A DNA stretch of 64,000 nucleotides, taken from NCBI RefSeq assembly GCF_019175385.1, contig NC_083348.1, positions 48,444,950-48,508,949 on the forward strand. The letters run 5' to 3'. Source of the DNA: Lycium barbarum (taxonomy: Eukaryota; Streptophyta; Magnoliopsida; Solanales; Solanaceae). Below, one piece after another: positions 1 to 12,100 of the stretch. The notes below the pieces were generated by a model, which ran no database searches, was not told the origin of the DNA, and worked only from the letters and a program-made list of their open reading frames with translations. The position numbers and the translations under genes are program-made. Every line of letters begins with the position of its first letter. Position 1 is the stretch's first letter.

Positions 1-833
1 TATAAGTATTTTATAATAAGCATGACATGAGCATTTCACACCGTGCCTAGTTGGTCGGGCAGTCACCGCCAAGGTGGGCAGCTATACGGATACACCATGA
101 CCTTTTGGCATGGGCAGACACCACTAGTGGGCAGCATGAGATGGTACCCCGGATGCGGGAGGCCTGGACGCGGGCTAATGTTATTGATTATCACACCGTT
201 CCGACATGGACGGGCAGCTTGCATATTATGCATATATGACATGATGATGAGTATGAGTAAGACAACATGTATTACTTCCCTTATGATTGTCATTCAGATC
301 CATATGTTTCATATTGATGTTCTCATTATATTATTGATGTTTTTCTTCATTGTTTATGCCTCTCATACTCAGTACAATATTCATACTGACGTTCGTTTTC
401 TTTGGACGCTGTGTTCATGCCCGCAGGTAGACAGGGAAGTGAGCTTGGCCCAGATCCTCAGTAGCTATTAGCTGATAGAGAGCACTCCATTGACGGAGGT
501 GCTAATGGTTATTCTTTTGGTACATATGCATATTTTGGGCACGACGGAGTCTTGTTCCCTCTCTATATATATACAGTATGTCAGTAGAGGCTCGTAGATA
601 CGCAATGTGGGTTAGATGGTCTCACAGGATGTTATCACATATATATATTATTTTGATTGTCGAGAGGCAAATGAATATATAGCATTTACGTTTCTATACA
701 AAATATGTTTTCTTATACTTTCATGTATAAAATTTTCCAAAAGAGCATTAAATGAGTAAGATGAGTAGTAGAGCGAGCGGTGCTCGGTAGCTAGCTCCGG
801 GTACCCATCGCGGACCCTAGTTGGGTCGTGACA
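1..833 (+). repeat. 5' LTR of element A, 3' part only
   Basis: It matches the last 838 bases of the LTR at 6012-8386 and ends GGGTCGTGACA, four bases before the primer-binding site. It carries the conserved double-hairpin block at 370-426: CAGTAC then ATACTG with one weakened pair, followed by a GTTC/GGAC hairpin and CATGCCCGCAG. Confidence 0.95.
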
Positions 834-837
834 GAAG

Positions 838-849
838 TGGTATCAGAGC
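838..849 (+). other. Primer-binding site of element A (initiator Met-tRNA)
   Basis: TGGTATCAGAGC lies 4 bases after the LTR end. This is the usual plant retrotransposon site complementary to the 3' end of initiator methionine tRNA, where minus-strand DNA synthesis starts. Confidence 0.95.
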
Positions 850-891
850 AGTTCGTCCTAGGAAGTGTCTACGAGCCGTGTCTAGTAGTGT

Positions 892-930
892 CTTGTTTAT
901 GGTGTGTTGCACGCCACACTAATAAACAAG
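892..930 (+). promoter_or_regulatory. Leader hairpin of element A
   Basis: CTTGTTTAT (892-900) pairs perfectly with ATAAACAAG (922-930). An inner GTGTG/CACAC helix closes a loop TTGCACGC. The same structure recurs at the same place in elements B, D, E and G, which suggests a packaging or dimerisation signal. The structure is seen; the function is inferred. Confidence 0.6.
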
Positions 931-1033
931 AGGCTACAGGGCATTTAGGAAAATGACCATCCTTCTTCTCATGAGATCGTGCGATAGAGCCATGCCTAAG
1001 ATTACCTCCTTCCTAAACGTGTGTTATGGTTTC

Positions 1034-1035
1034 AG
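1034..1035 (+). promoter_or_regulatory. Candidate splice acceptor before gag (element A)
   Basis: GGTTTCAG ends 4 bases before the gag ATG at 1040, with a branch-point-like CTAAA at 1013-1017. Equivalent acceptors precede gag in B (14149-14150), D (54309-54310), E (62995-62996) and G (46243-46244, minus strand). Confidence 0.5.
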
Positions 1036-1039
1036 AAAA

Positions 1040-2341
1040 ATGCCGCCAAAGGGAAAAGCGATCGCCGCCCAGAAGGGTAACGCTACGACAAAAAGGCGGG
1101 CAGAACGAGAGCTTCCGATGAATGTAGAGGAAGGTGAATCGCAAAATGAGGCCGTGCCCGATGTAGAAGAGCAAAGGGGAGCCTCAGCTCCGATTCCTCC
1201 ACCGGGTGCTTCGGGTCAACATGTATCCGAGGCCATACATTTATTGACACAATTGGTTGCCGCTCAGGCACAACGACAGAATGCGGGCCTAAGTGATCGT
1301 TCAGCTAGTACGAGAGCCCGTGATTTTATGACCTTAAATCCCTCAGAATTCTTTGGGTCGAAGCAGGATGAAGATCCGCAAAACTTCATTGATGAAATGT
1401 TGAGGACCTTAAAGATTATTCATGCCTCCGAGACCGAATCTGTGGAGTTGGCCTCTTATAGACTCCGCGATGTGGCGGTTTTATGGTACAAAAATTGGAT
1501 GGCATCAAGAGGAGAGAATGCACCACCTCCCGTTTGGCAAGAATTTGTGGATGCCTTTATTCGTCATTACTTGCCACCCGAGGTCCGCCGAGCTAGAGCG
1601 GACAGGTTCTTGAATTTAAGGCAAGGAAGCATGAGTGCCCGAGAGTACAGTATGCAATTCAATTCTTTAGCTAGGTATGCTCCAACTATGGTGGCCGACA
1701 TGGGAGACCGGGTCTATAGATTTGTGAGCGGTCTGGGGCCACACTTGTTTAGAGATTGTTTGACGGCCTCTTTGCAAGACGGGATGGATATTTCCCGGAT
1801 ACAGGCTCATGCTCAGAATCTTGAGGAACGACAACAGTAGCAGAGGAGTGATCGTGATAATGATCGAACACAAGGTAAGAGGACTAGATCTATGGGAACG
1901 AGCAGTGCATATAGAGGGGGACCGAGACAAATGCATTCTAGGCACTCAGGTCAGTCAGCGACCAGTGCGCCTCCCAGATTCTCAGATAGGAGATTTGACC
2001 GTTCTTTTCCGTCAGGACAGGGCCAGAGTTCGAGGGCCCCAAATTCTCAGTTTAGGGGAGATTCTAGTCAGAGGAGACCTCCAGTACCGCGGTGCAGCCA
2101 GTGCGGCAAATTGCATTCCGGAAAGTGTCGTCAGGGTTCAGATGCTTGTTGGGCTTGCGGGAAAGTTGGTCACATGATGAGAGACTGTCCTTCAGCGAGA
2201 GATAGGGCTGGGACTCAGCCTACAGGTTCAGCAGCGGGTTCTTCTTCAGTACGCTCAACAACACAGATTCCCCAGACTTCAGCAGGTAGAGGTAGAGGCA
2301 GAGGGGAAGCATCTACTTCAGGTGCCGCGTATATGCTCTAG
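1040..2341 (+). pseudogene. gag: Gag of element A, broken
   Basis: Gag forms the virus-like particle and packages the element RNA. The start at 1040 (MPPKGKAIAAQKG) is chosen because D, E and G begin gag with the same MPPK..A..QK motif. After a low-complexity acidic and proline-rich N-terminus comes a retrotransposon Gag domain (about residues 110-265, with NPSEFFGSK, DPQNFIDEM, ASYRLRDVAVLWY and LPPEVRRARADRFLNLRQ). A C-terminal pair of zinc knuckles follows: CSQCGKLHSGKC (CX2CX3HX3C) and CWACGKVGHMMRDC (CX2CX4HX4C). An in-frame TAG at 1838-1840 splits the gene, and the frame is lost again near 2335. A distal RG-rich stretch precedes the break. Clearly homologous to the intact gag of D. Confidence 0.9.
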
Positions 2342-5300
2342 CTAGGCGATAGGAGCTTGAGTCCCCCCCCCCCCCTAGATGTCATCACAGGTACATTAGC
2401 TATATTTTCCTGTGATGTATATGCTCTGATTGATCCGGGTTCTACTTTCTCATATATTACTCCATAAAATGCTGATTGTATTGGGGTGAGACCCAAGCTA
2501 ATTAAACCTTTTGAGGTGTTCACTCCGGTTGGTGATCCCGTGATAGCGAGACAAGTATATAAGAATTGTGTAGTTGTTATATGTGATCGTCAGAAAAAAG
2601 CTGATCTAATTGACCTCGAGATGATAGATTTTGATGTAATTATGGGTATGGATTGGTTGGCATCGTGCTATGCTAATGTTTGTTGCTGGACAAAAGTAGT
2701 TCGATTCCAATTTCCGGGAGAGCCCATACTTGAATGGAAGGGTAATACAGCTTCTCCAAATGGTAGGTTTATTTCCTACCTTAAGGCAAGGAAGATGATA
2801 GCTAAGGGTTATATTTGTCACTTAGTTCGAGTTCATGATACCGAGGCAAAGCCACTAGCTTTTCAATTAGTTCCGGTAGTGAGTGAATTCCCAGATGTAT
2901 TTTCAGATGAACTACCAGGTCTTCCTCCAGAAAGGGAAATTGATTTTGCCATTGATGTATTGCCGGACACCCAGCCCATTTCTATTCCTCCTTATCGGAT
3001 GGCCCCAACAGAATTGAAAGAACTAAAGGCACAGTTGAAAGACTTGCTGGAGAAGGGTTTCATTAGGCCCAGTTCATCACCGTGGGGAGCGCCGGTCTTG
3101 TTCGTGAGAAAGAAAGACGGTTCGCTACGAATATGTATTGATTATAGACAGTTGAACAAAGTGACGGTAAAGAACAGATATCCCCTCCCCAGAATTGACG
3201 ACTTGTTCGATCAATTGCAAGGTGCTAAGTGGTTTTCCAAGATAGATCTAAGATCGGGTTATCATCAAGTGAGAATTAGAGAAGAAGACATCCCCAAAAC
3301 GGCTTTCAGGACGATGTATGGGCACTATGATTTCCGAGTAATGTCATTTGGGTTGACGAATGCCCCGACAGTGTTCATGAATTTAATGAATAATGTGTTC
3401 AGACCATTCTTGGATCTCTTTGTGATAGTATTTATCGATGATATTCTAGTGTATTCTCTCACAGAATCGGAATATGTAGATCATCTAAGAATTGTTCTTG
3501 GCGTTCTTCGAGCTCGGGAATTATATGTAAAGTTTTCAAAGTGCGAGTTTTGGCTTAATTCTGTGGCATTCCTGGGTCATGTTATTTCAGATGATGGCAT
3601 TCGAGTCGACACTCAGAAAATTGAGGCGGTGAAGACATGGCCAAGGCCTACAACACCCACAGAAGTTCGTAGTTTCCTTGGACTGGCAAGCTACTATAGA
3701 AGATTTGTAGAGAGCGTCTCATCTATTTCAGCTCCATTGACGAAACTAACATAGAAGTTGGCTAAATTCCAGTGGAGTGATGCTTGTGAGCGTAGCTTCC
3801 AAGAGTTGAAAGATAAATTGACCTCAGCCCCAGTGTTAACACTTCCAGAAGGGTCAAATGGCTATATCGTATATTGTGATGCTTCCGGTGTCGGACTAGG
3901 ATGTGTATTGATGCAGCATGGGAAAGTTATTGCATATGCTTCGAGGCAGTTGCGGAAACATAAAAGGAACTATCCAACTCATGATCTTGAATTAGCTGTG
4001 GTTATTCATGCCTTAAAGATGTGGAGACATTATTTGTATGGTGTGCGCGTTGATATTTATACAGATCACAAAAGTCTTCAATATATTTTCAAGCAAAAGG
4101 AGTTGAACCTGCGGCAGAGGCGGTGGTTAGAATTATTAAAAGATTATGATGTGAATATTTTATACCATCCCGGAAAGGCAATTGTAGTAGCAGATGCACT
4201 TAGCCGTCGATCAATGGGTAGTTTACGTGGAGTTCCTTCAGAGAAGCAAGAAATGGCTCGTGAGCTCCACCAACTATCTAACCTTGGAGTACATGTAATG
4301 GATTAGGGTGACGCAGGGATTAGCATCAATGACCCCACAGTTTCATCTTTGAATATGGAAGTGAAGGAACGGCAATACGAAGATTCCCAGTTAAGCCGCT
4401 ACCGAGATCTATCTCATGAAAAGGAAAAGTCTCCATTAGAAATTTCCATAGATGGGATTCTTAGATATCTGGACAGGCTATGTGTACCGGATATGGCAAA
4501 TTTGCGCAAACGGATTTTAGAGGAAGCACATTATTCCCAGTATTCTATTCATCCAGGTGCAACCAAGATGTACCATGATCTTAGATTGATATATTGGTGG
4601 GATGGCATGAAGCGAGACATAGCAGAATTTGTGGTACAATGTCTGAATTGCCAGCAAGTAAAGGCCGAGCATCAAAAGCCAGGAGGTTTATTGCAGGCAA
4701 TGGAAATTCCTACGTGGAAATGGGAAATCATTAACATGGATTTTGTTGTGGGATTACCCCGTTCAAGAGGGAAGTATGATTCTATATGGGTGATCGTGGA
4801 TAGATTGACAAAAGCAGCCCATTTTATCCCAGTTAGGACTACCTACTCAGCCGAAGAATATGCGAGGTTATATCTCAAGGAAATTGTGCGACTTCATGGA
4901 ATTCCTTTGGCCATTATCACAGACAGAGGGGCACAGTTTATAGCCAAGTTTTGGAAGTCTTTTCAAGAAGGTCTAGGTACTCAAGTAAAGCATAGCATGG
5001 CATTTCACCCGCAGACTGATGGACAAGCCGCACTATTCAGACCTTAGAGGATATGCTATGAGCATGTGTGCTGGATTTCGGTGGAAGTTGGGAGGATCAC
5101 TTACCGCTGATTGAATTTGCGTATAACAATAGATATCATTCCAGCATTCAAATGGCTCCATACGAGGCCTGATATGGAAGGAAATGTAGATCTCCAGTTG
5201 GATGGTTTGAAACAGGAGAAGCACAATTGATAGGCCCCGAATTGATTCAGCAAGCGGTAGAAAAATTTAAGGTGATCCGAGATCGATTGCTAACAGCCCA

Positions 5301-5808
5301 AAGCTGCCAAAAGTCTTATGCAGAATATCGCCGACGAGACCTGGAATTTCAAGTTGGCGATTGGGTGTTCCTGAAAGTGTCACCGATGAAGGGAGTGATG
5401 AGATTTGGCAAGAAAGGAAAGTTAAGCCCTAGATACATCGGACCCTATGAAATCATTAATAAGGTGGGTCACGCAGCTTATGAATTGAAACTGCCTTCGG
5501 AGCTTGAATCGGCCCATGCAGTATTCCATGTTTCGATGCTCCGCAAGTGCATTGGAGACCCATTAAGAATAATTCTGGTAGAGGATGTGCAAGTGACAGA
5601 GAAGCTAACATACGAAGAAGTGCCTATTGCTATTCTAGATAGGCAAGTGCGAAGGCTTCGGAGTAAAGAGGTTTCTTCAGTCAAAGTTCTATGGCGGAAC
5701 AACAACCGGGAAGAAATGACTTGGGAAGCAGAGGAGAAGATGAGATCCATGTACCCCCATTTGCTCCAATCCCCGGAAGAGATTCAAGATGAAACGTCGA
5801 CGATATAA
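2342..5808 (+). pseudogene. pol: Pol of element A: protease, RT, RNase H, integrase with chromodomain-like end; broken
   Basis: Order seen: aspartic protease remnant with ALIDPGST (about 2424-2450), reverse transcriptase (about 2890-3750, with [26 protein letters not shown] and the FIDD catalytic box), RNase H (3758-4306; YCDAS, DLELA, YTDHKSL, HPGKA..VADALSR) and integrase (4349-5808: H/H...CLNC zinc site, first Asp in NMDFVVGLP, second in ITDRGAQF, Glu in LPLIEFAYN). The end (ILDRQVRRLRS...VLWRNNNREEMTWEAEEKM) resembles a chromodomain, which tethers Tekay-type integrase to chromatin. Breaks: TAG at 2348, a C-run at 2366-2376, TAA near 2466, TAG at 3752, TAG at 4304, a frameshift near 5031 and TGA at 5170. 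Several fit C-to-T decay of methylated DNA. Confidence 0.92.
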
Positions 5809-5975
5809 GGTATGTATGCTTCATTTTTATGTTTTTGGTCGTGTGTGGCCATAGATGTGTTGATATTGTGATGTAGGCCTGTGAGGCGATGATATTATGG
5901 GTTGCTGTGACAGGTCGGTAGTGCCAGATTATAGGGGAAACTCTGGTGAAATTTTTACAGAATCCCGAGTGTTTA

Positions 5976-6011
5976 ACATTCGAGGACGAATGTGCCAAGA
6001 GGGGGGAAGAA
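5976..6011 (+). other. Palindrome plus polypurine tract of element A
   Basis: ACATTCG-AGGA-CGAATGT (5976-5993) is a perfect 7-bp inverted repeat. The purine run AAGAGGGGGGAAGA (5998-6011) ends directly at the 3' LTR. The purine run primes plus-strand DNA synthesis. The palindrome recurs in D and G and, degenerate, in B. Confidence 0.85.
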
Positions 6012-6186
6012 TGTTACACCCGGGAAATTTTCCCGTTAAGCGTACAGTGAATAGGCTAACAAGGATATAGTGTATACGATGTTGTGGAGATGAGTGGTAA
6101 CGTTCATTTGATTGGTATCGAGGTGTTGAACAACTGTTAAGAAGGTCCCGTAAGGATCGGAGATTAAACGAAGAGACAAAATAAGA

Positions 6187-6436
6187 CTCAGTGAACAGGC
6201 GAATTATACGGTAGGTTATACGGACCGTATAATGGTTTTATGGCCGCATAATGAACCGTTAAAGTGTCACAGAAAGAAGTTGAGGAAAAGTGGGTTTTAC
6301 GGTAGATTATACGGACCGTATAAAATTATACGGCTCGTCAAATGAACCGTCAAGTTGACACAGAAAGGGGTGATCACTGAGTCAGTTTTACGGTCAATTA
6401 TACGGCCCGTATAAATTTATACGGACCGTATAATGG
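6187..6436 (+). repeat. Palindromic ACGGACCGT cluster in U3 of element A
   Basis: There are about three imperfect tandem units of 75-95 bp, each with TTATACGGACCGTATAA-like palindromes and half-sites (ACGGTAG, GAACCGT, ACGGCTCGT). The cluster lies just upstream of the TATA box, the place expected for enhancer-type elements. Confidence 0.75.
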
Positions 6437-6453
6437 CATCGGGACTGGTTTTG

Positions 6454-6468
6454 TATTTATAAAAAATA
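6454..6468 (+). promoter_or_regulatory. TATA box of element A LTR
   Basis: TATTTATAAAAAATA lies 443 bp into the LTR, followed by pyrimidine-rich sequence in which transcription could start about 30 bp downstream. It is the best TATA candidate in this LTR; the start site itself is inferred. Confidence 0.55.
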
Positions 6469-8386
6469 TGATCCAAGTTCATTTTTATTATTTCCCTTTC
6501 TCACTACACGACCCAATCTCTCTCTAGAAACTTCCAAACGCTTCCAAACCAAGAATTCAAGTGAAAATCTAGATCAATAACACCTAAATTCATGAAATCA
6601 AGAGTGTGAAACTCCTCATAGTTCATCTAAGTCAAGGAATTCCAAAGAAGGTGGAACTAGGTTTTTGTCTAAGTGAAGTATTTCAACTCAAGACTTGTTC
6701 AACCATCATCCAAGGTAAGTTTCATGATCATTTCATGTTGTTTAAGGTATTGGAAGGCTTAGATACTTAAAATGTAGAAGAACATAAAAAGTGGGTCATT
6801 ACTTAGTGAATAGTGACATAATTGAATGATAGTGGAATTGAATCATGAAAGTTGAAGAGTTGTGATTATGAATACGTTATAATGATGTTTATATCATGAA
6901 ACAAGTATTAAATGCGTGAAAACACAAAGATGAGTTATAAGCAGAAATATGGGAAAATTGGAGGACAATGGTGGATTTTGCTAAATATACATAAATGATG
7001 ATTGTTGATCGTGATATTGTGAGTAGTATTGTGAATGTTGGGAGTTGATATAGAAAATGGGAAAAGTAGTATAAACAAAGGAAGTGCTGCCCAATTTTTC
7101 CTAGAATTAACGATGCGTTCTTGTAGTCAATTAACTAATGTTAATTCGAACTCTCTCATGAAGGTAACGACGTGATATCGAAGGAGATAGCTTAGTTAAA
7201 CGACCAAGGTATGTGAGGCTAGTCCTTTCCTTCTAATGGCATGAATCCTATAATGTAAACTCTTTATCCTATCCATGAGTTCCCATTTTCCGGAAAGTTA
7301 AAAGCCTATATTCATAAATGTCTATATAAGATAAGAGATACGGTATGATGATGCTATAATGATAATGATGTTATTTATTGCCTACACTCACCTTATGTGC
7401 TAGTTCCTTCAAGGTGAGGCAGAATGTCAGAGATTGCTCCATAATGGGATCGGGGGATTACGACCTTACGTCACCCCGATAGAGTAAAGCTGATCTTGAG
7501 CCTTATGCACGTACTATGATAAGATAAGCATATGATGATAAGCATATTACTATAAGTATTTTATGATAAGCATGACATGAGCATTTCACACCGTGCCTAG
7601 TTGGCCGGGCAGTCACCGCCAAGGTGGGTAGCTATACAGATACACCATGACCTTTTGGCATGGGCAGACACCACTAGTGGGCGGCATGAGATGGTACCCC
7701 GGACGTGGGAGGCCTGGACGCGGGCTAATGTTATTGATTATCACACCGTTCAGACATTGACGGGCAGCTTGCATATTATGCATATATGACATGATGATGA
7801 GTATGAGTAAGACATCATGCATTACTTCCCTTATGATTGTCATTCAGATCCATATGATTCATATTGATGTTCTCATTATATTATTGATGTTTTTCTTCAT
7901 TTTTTATGCCTCTCCTACTCAGTACAATATTCGTACTGACGTCCGTTTTCTTTGGACGCTGTGATCATGCCTACAGGTAGACAGGGAGGTGAGCTTGGCC
8001 CAGATCCTCAGTAGCTGTTAGCTGATAGAGAGCACTCCATTGTCCGGAGGTGCTGATGGTTATTCTTTTGGTACATATGCATATTTTGGGCACGACGGAG
8101 TCTTGTTCCGTCTATATATATATATAGTATGTCAGTAGAGGCTCGTAGATACGCAGTGTGGGTTAGATGGTCTCACAGGATGTTATCACATATATATATA
8201 TTATTTTGATGGACAAGAGGCAAATGAATATAAAGCATTTACATTTCTATACAAAATATGTTTTCTTATACTTTCATGTATAAAATTTGCCAAAATAGCA
8301 TTAAATGAGTAAGATGAGTAGGAGAGCGAGCGGTGCTCGGTAGCTAGCTCCGGGTACCCGTCGCGGCCCCTAGTTGGGTCGTGACA

Positions 8387-8704
8387 CATAGTCTCTAAGA
8401 GTAAACACCTGTATGTTCTTTAGGTCATGCAATGCGACCCTACAAAGGGCCGAAGCGGGCCCATAAGCGGAAGCATAAGTCGCAGTTGACAAGTGCGATT
8501 TATGGTTCGTAATTTTTTTTTTGTTCAAATCTACGGTTGTGATACTTGATATCTTACGGTCTGTATACTATTTACGGTCCGTATCTTAGTCCGTAGATTT
8601 GCAATAGTAGCTCTCGTAACTTTTGTTCACTTAAATGTATGGTGGTAGCACTTGATCCTTTACGGACCGTAATGTTTACACGGTCCGTCAATGATGACCG
8701 TATA
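8387..8704. other. Unassigned host DNA between elements A and B
   Basis: There is no credible coding frame. It contains several ACGGTCCGT / ACGGACCGT half and full palindromes like those of the LTR U3 regions, although it is outside any LTR I can delimit. Element B inserted at its right end (target GTATA), so the sequence continues at 30160. Confidence 0.6.
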
Positions 8705-9121
8705 TGTTACACCTCGGAAATTTCCCCGTGAACGTATAGTGAAAAGGTGCAGAATTTCATTTTGGCCAGTTGGACGTAAAATGTAATATGGACCGTAAAG
8801 TGGTATACGGCTCGTATACTAGCATGTCGTAATTCAACTTGCAAAATTTTAACTTTCTGTCAAATGCTTTAAATGGTTAAATACGACTTGGAATACGGAC
8901 CGTAAATCGAAATATGGCCCGTAAATTGAGTCGTAAAATGCCATGATCTCCAGCATGCCTTTCTGTTTATGATATGCTTAAATACGGTCGTGAAGGACGG
9001 ACCGTAAACCAGTATACGGCCCGTAAAGTGGGTTTGCGACCACTGTGCACTTCAGTCACTGTTCATTCCAGAATAGATTTTAAGTCATTAAAATGAGACC
9101 CAAGCTCAGTCTAATCATTCC

Positions 9122-12100
9122 TGTTATATCCCGCATTTTGTACATTCGGACAATTTAAGACAATTGCAAGAAGTTAAGGACAAGGCCATATTTTGATCTT
9201 GTTTAACACACAAGTTCTTGTGAAAATTATTGATGTGGAAATATTAAGTAAAGCTAGGGGTAAAAAGGGAAATTCACAAGGCTGCTTATGGAAATACCAA
9301 CAAAAGTTTTGGGGTTAAAAGTGAATTATGGGGACTTAAAAGTCTTGAAAAAAAAAAAAGAGGCCCATGTGGCCGTGCACTATGGGGTGGGCTTTGGCCC
9401 ACATAAATTAATTATCCGAGTGTATAATTAGATGACCAATTGGTCATATTTTCATTCTAACTCTAGAAGCTTGGAGAAGGAGAGAAAGAAAGACAAAAAA
9501 AAAAAAAAAAAAAAAAAGAGGAAGAGCAAGAGCATTCGGCCACCATGGCTAGAATTGAAGCCATGGAAAATTGATGAAGAAAAAATATTTTCTTCTAGTA
9601 TTCCAACAAATTTGAAGGCCCTAATTAACATGGAGTGGTTGTTGAAGCAATAAAACCATGCATTTTGGCAAGGCACAACTTTAGCCAAGTTGAAGGGCTA
9701 AGTGGAAAAGGCAAGTGTTTAATCTTCTTTTAGATATGTTATGGATGATTTGTGCATGTTGTGGTATGTAGAAATGGATAAAATTCATGAAATATGTATA
9801 TGTATGTTGGTGTAATTCATGAAATTGGAAGGGAAGAAATATGTTGTTATTGTTCTTGTTGAATTTGGAAGGTTTCGGGTGAAGTAGTATATTTATTGGG
9901 TTGTTTTGAATATTATGTGAATTGTTTGAAGTATTCTTGAATCATGTTAGAATGATTTCAGATTAATACTTGATTGTGGAATCATTGGTGTTAGAATGCG
10001 TTTGAAATAATTATTGAAGTTGGAGATGTGATTGTTGATATTGTTGATAATTTGGCCGAGTTGAATTCTCGGATTGTTGTTGACAAAATTGGCCGAGTTA
10101 GATTCTCGGGGATGGTATATTTACAGGGGAGATGTTGCCGAAATTTCGGTAGATTATAAGTGAATTTGTTTGAGAAGCTAAGCCAAGTGCGTGACAATGA
10201 ATCTAATGATTATGCGAATTCTTTTGAATGTAGACTAGCAAGCTTGGACAATTAAGCGTAGCTAATAGGACGTGGAGCAGGTATGTAAGGCTTATCCTTT
10301 CTTTCTTTTGGCATGTCCTAGAGCTAAGTAAGACATGACATGACACGCACCTTGGGGTAACTCAACTCTTTGATTCCGAGCTTGGTTATGATGCTTATTC
10401 TCTATTGTCATGAGCATGTTTCGTATGGTCGAGTCTATTGTATGATTAATAAATGAATAAGCTACTTCATATGGTTTTCATATGTATCCATGATTCCGAA
10501 GCTCTGTTTGATGGGTTCCGAGGTTGTCTATGATTCTGATTTACTTCTGATATAAGTATGTCTGGTATGATCGAGCTTATTATATGATTGAATAACGGCA
10601 TGAGCAGAAAGAGTTTTGTTCCTAAAAGAGTTCTGTAGATTTTGATGTCCCTAACTTTCGTAAAAGACCTCAGAACTGCTTTGAAATGTTCGTAAAAGTT
10701 TTGTGGTAAAAATGTCCGTAACTTTCACATACTAACTCCGATTGACTTGAAACGTGTTTACGATCCTTCAAAGGTCGGTATGTGTACGTATCCATCGAGT
10801 CTTGATTTATGTGCATATGGTTTCTCACTACTCTGTTCGTGCAAGCCTCAGTATGTTCTCCACTGCGTCCCGGGCCAGGTTCTGTTATCGTGCATCTTCC
10901 TCTGCATTGTTCACCGCGTCCCTCTCCCTTGCGGGCCGGGTTCTGTTATATGTATATCTGTATATGATGATATGGGGATGGCGGCCAGGATGGCATATGA
11001 TGATTCTGTTCACCGCGTTCCGCAATAGAGGGTCGGGATCTGTTATCTGCATATATGGTATATGATTCTGACATGCATTGATAATTCTATTCACCGCGTC
11101 CTTCACCAAAGGGCCGGGATCTGTTACATGCATATATGATATATGATTTTGGCATATGATGATTCTGTTCACCGCGTCCCTTACTAGAGCGCCGGGATCT
11201 GTTATACGATTCTGTTCACCGCGCCCCTTACTAGAGGGCTGGGATCTGTTATATGATTCTGTTCACCGCGTCCCTCACGAGAGGGCCGGGATCTGTTATA
11301 TGCATATATACGATATATAATTCTTACATGCATGATTTGTGTTTGGAAAGTAAGCATTTTGGCATTCGATATCTTCTGTACTTCTTCTGACATAAGATAT
11401 CGACATACATGCTCTGTGTCTGGAAAATAAACATTCTGACATTCTCGATCCGTACTTCTTTTGACATATGACTTCGGCATATATGATCTGCGTTTGGGAA
11501 ACAAACACTCTGATGTTCTGGTTCTGCACTTTTTCTGACATATGACATCTGCATACACGATTTGTGATTGGAAAATAAGCGCTTTGGTAATCTGGACATT
11601 GTACTCACTCTTGTATTGTTTGTTTCGATTATGGTTCTGTTTTCTGTGTTTCATACCTTACATACTCAGTACATATTCCGTACTGACCCCTCTTCTTCGG
11701 GGGCAGCGTTTCATGCCACGCAGGTACATACAGATGAATAGAAGATTTTTCCAGAAGATGATCCAGCGGATTGGCGAGCTCCATTTCATTCTGGAGCGTT
11801 GTTGAGTCAGAGTATATGTATGTTATGATTTCTGGATTGATGTTAGAGACTTTGCAGACAGAGTCGTGGGTATTGGAAGTTAGTCTGTAAGCGACTCCAT
11901 CAGCCGATGGGTCATTTTGTGTTATGAAATAAATTCCACATGATTACAGATTTTATTTGATTTGAGAAAGATGAAAAGAATATTTTGAAAGCATTTACTA
12001 TGAATTTCATTTGTATCTGATTTAAGAGTCCAACGAGGTTATATGTGTAGTAAGTGTCTGCGGGTTCGCTCGGCCTTAAATAAAGGTCGGGTGCCCATCA

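Larger units (their letters stand above)
1..8386 (+). mobile_element. Element A: Ty3/gypsy Tekay-type retrotransposon, left end outside window
   Basis: The order seen is partial 5' LTR (1-833), primer-binding site (838-849), leader, gag, pol, polypurine tract and complete 3' LTR (6012-8386). The first 833 bases align with 7549-8386, which defines the LTR pair. Positions 8387-8391 (CATAG) should be the right target duplication; its partner lies before the window. The two LTR copies differ at a few percent of positions by eye, and the coding part has several stops and frameshifts, so this is an old, inactive copy. Its intact integrase and reverse transcriptase stretches show what the pre-insertion sites inside element B looked like. 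Confidence 0.93.
6012..8386 (+). repeat. 3' LTR of element A (2375 bp)
   Basis: It begins TGTTACACCC directly after the polypurine tract and ends GTCGTGACA. In order it holds a U3 region with ACGGACCGT palindromes (6187-6436), a TATA box (6454-6468), a candidate splice donor AAG|GTAAGT (GT at 6715), a GGTATGTGAGGCTAG..TGGCATG block near 7208, and the double-hairpin block at 7920-7976 (CAGTAC/GTACTG then GTCC/GGAC, ending CTACAG). The same order of landmarks is found in the other LTRs of this window. Confidence 0.95.

Noticed and set aside
43..471. 142-codon open frame at the window start
   Set aside because: It lies wholly inside the 5' LTR of A; its counterpart at 7600-7980 is broken, so it is not conserved as protein.
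833..850. Possible tRNA gene fragments at TGGTATCAGAGC sites
   Set aside because: They are 12-nt primer-binding sites next to LTR ends; no tRNA body is present.
2366..2376. C-run as a programmed frameshift site between gag and pol of A
   Set aside because: The frame is already broken upstream near 2335 and by TAG at 2348, and G has no such run; simple slippage is likelier.
9490..9520. A-run as a poly-A tail of a LINE or processed gene
   Set aside because: It lies in the middle of a solo LTR with clean ends and has no retroposed body next to it.
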